Source of the DNA: Gammaproteobacteria bacterium UBA6173
GTDB taxonomy: Bacteria > Pseudomonadota > Gammaproteobacteria > Pseudomonadales > Pseudohongiellaceae
Direction: 5' to 3'
DNA length: 8,070 nt
NCBI GenBank assembly: GCA_002422225.1
Contig: DITX01000166.1
Coordinates: 1-8,070 of the forward strand
Shown here: piece after piece, positions 7,294 through 8,070 of the stretch
How positions within the stretch are numbered: position 1 is the first letter of the stretch
How the letters are laid out: every line of letters starts with the position of its first letter
Made by a program: the position numbers and the translations under genes
Notes under the pieces: model-generated
Told to the model about the DNA's origin: nothing
Databases searched by the model: none
The model's input: the letters and a program-made list of their open reading frames with translations, nothing else

Positions 7294-8070
7294 TTACAGG
7301 CCTGTTGTCCAGCCTGATACCCAGTCCTCACCAGTTTTTACTGCACCGATAAAGTCAACTGCGTCGAAGAATGAGCTGCTACCTGCCGCACCCAGTGACG
7401 GCACTGCCGCCGCTGAAAAGTCATCGCGCAGACGGCTGACATCAAACACGGGTACAGTAATTGCAGCACCGGTCGCCGTAGTCATCGCCGGAGCAGTCAC
7501 ATAAGCGCGTGGTGTAGTCGGGCTTAGCCCGGTAATGACGGTTGCAGGCAAGTTTGCTGTGGCATCAACCACTGCGTTGCCGCTGTTCAACCACCATGCG
7601 CGAAGATCAAGGCCGGCTGTCGAAGCAATTTTCAGCGCCTCGGTACATGCCACTACGTTGCCTGCAGCCACGGAGAATCCCGATTGCACACCCGCAACAG
7701 TTTGTGCATGCTCAATTTCAAAACACTCATTGCTGGCCATGCCCGTGGCATTGGAGGTAATGATTGAGTTGTACATTTCGAAGTAGGAACCTTCGCGGAA
7801 CAGAGGGCCTTCAGCATCACCCTTTGAGCTAGGAGCGGTGCCTGCATTGGTATCAACGTTTGAGGTAATGCAGGTCATGTTGGAAACACGGCCTTTAGTG
7901 AACGGAGCGATATTGTCGGGCAGTGAGTCGCCGGTATTGTCAGCTTCGATACAGCGGTTTGAGCCTGAGGTTTGAATGATCAACGCGTATTGAATATCGC
8001 CAACCCAGCCTTCAGAGAAATCGATAGAGTCATCACCCACATTGACGTTGACGGAATACTTCAGATCAAC
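7294..8070 (-). CDS. Secreted beta-rich protein, ElpS-like (N-terminus beyond window)
   Basis: Only the C-terminal 258 residues are present; the reading frame is open through the right edge. The fragment has motifs I associate with a family of secreted proteins or lipoproteins found beside TonB-dependent receptors: DDSIDFSEGWVGDIQYALI, then CIEADN, a region of repeating short strands with many Asn and Ser, LFREGSYFEMYNSIIT, a CFEIEH motif, and the family-like ending FFDAVDFIGAVKTGEDW with GWTTGL. Four cysteines (fragment residues 40, 67, 116, 142) would allow disulfides, as fits a protein folded in the periplasm before T2SS export. A parallel beta-helix-like fold is plausible. The family includes, to my recollection, Caulobacter ElpS, a T2SS-exported lipoprotein made in phosphate starvation. 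Whether this protein has a lipobox cannot be seen here. It probably heads the operon with the receptor and gsp genes and is a candidate substrate of this T2SS. No catalytic residues are recognised. Confidence 0.75.
   Translation of the reverse strand, partial: VDLKYSVNVNVGDDSIDFSEGWVGDIQYALIIQTSGSNRCIEADNTGDSLPDNIAPFTKGRVSNMTCITSNVDTNAGTAPSSKGDAEGPLFREGSYFEMYNSIITSNATGMASNECFEIEHAQTVAGVQSGFSVAAGNVVACTEALKIASTAGLDLRAWWLNSGNAVVDATANLPATVITGLSPTTPRAYVTAPAMTTATGAAITVPVFDVSRLRDDFSAAAVPSLGAAGSSSFFDAVDFIGAVKTGEDWVSGWTTGL

Noticed and set aside
7294..8040. Exoprotein gene starting at an internal Met at 8040
   Set aside because: The frame stays open to the window edge and the Met lies within a patterned domain with no ribosome site, so the gene continues beyond 8070 and the true start is outside.

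Overview
The window reads as part of a type II secretion (T2SS) locus of a Gram-negative bacterium, most likely a gammaproteobacterium of aquatic type. The base composition looks close to 50% G+C by eye. The evidence is a TonB-dependent outer-membrane receptor, a secretin with Sec signal peptide, and E. coli-style Pho boxes. The genus cannot be told from the sequence alone. All recognisable genes lie on the minus strand, so the biological reading order runs from the right edge to the left edge.

Layout in transcription order: (1) 8070-7294, the C-terminal 258 residues of a secreted beta-rich protein, resembling the family that includes the phosphate-starvation lipoprotein ElpS of Caulobacter (similarity judged from memory of motifs); (2) a 104-bp gap holding a perfect 11-bp stem-loop; (3) 7189-4511, an 892-residue TonB-dependent receptor; (4) 4523-3618, gspC, whose start overlaps the receptor gene by 13 bp and whose first codons contain a perfect 13-bp stem-loop; (5) a 136-bp gap with six tandem 11-bp repeats that read as three consecutive Pho boxes; (6) 3481-1478, gspD, the secretin; (7) 1467-1, gspE, the secretion ATPase, open at the left edge and probably lacking only its last few residues. 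No convincing gene lies on the plus strand, and I saw no tRNA, rRNA, CRISPR array or insertion sequence.

How it fits together: GspC, GspD and GspE are the inner-membrane connector, outer-membrane channel and cytoplasmic motor of one T2SS, in the usual C-D-E order; the remaining genes (gspF onward) should lie beyond the left edge. The exoprotein and the TonB-dependent receptor directly in front recall the specialised T2SS loci I remember from Caulobacter (elpS locus) and Xanthomonas (xcs). The Pho-box array in front of gspD supplies sequence evidence that at least the secretin and ATPase are induced by phosphate starvation through PhoB. The working model is a dedicated phosphate-scavenging secretion module: an exported exoprotein, its secretion machine and a partner receptor, with control elements at three of the four gene junctions that could set different levels for each product.
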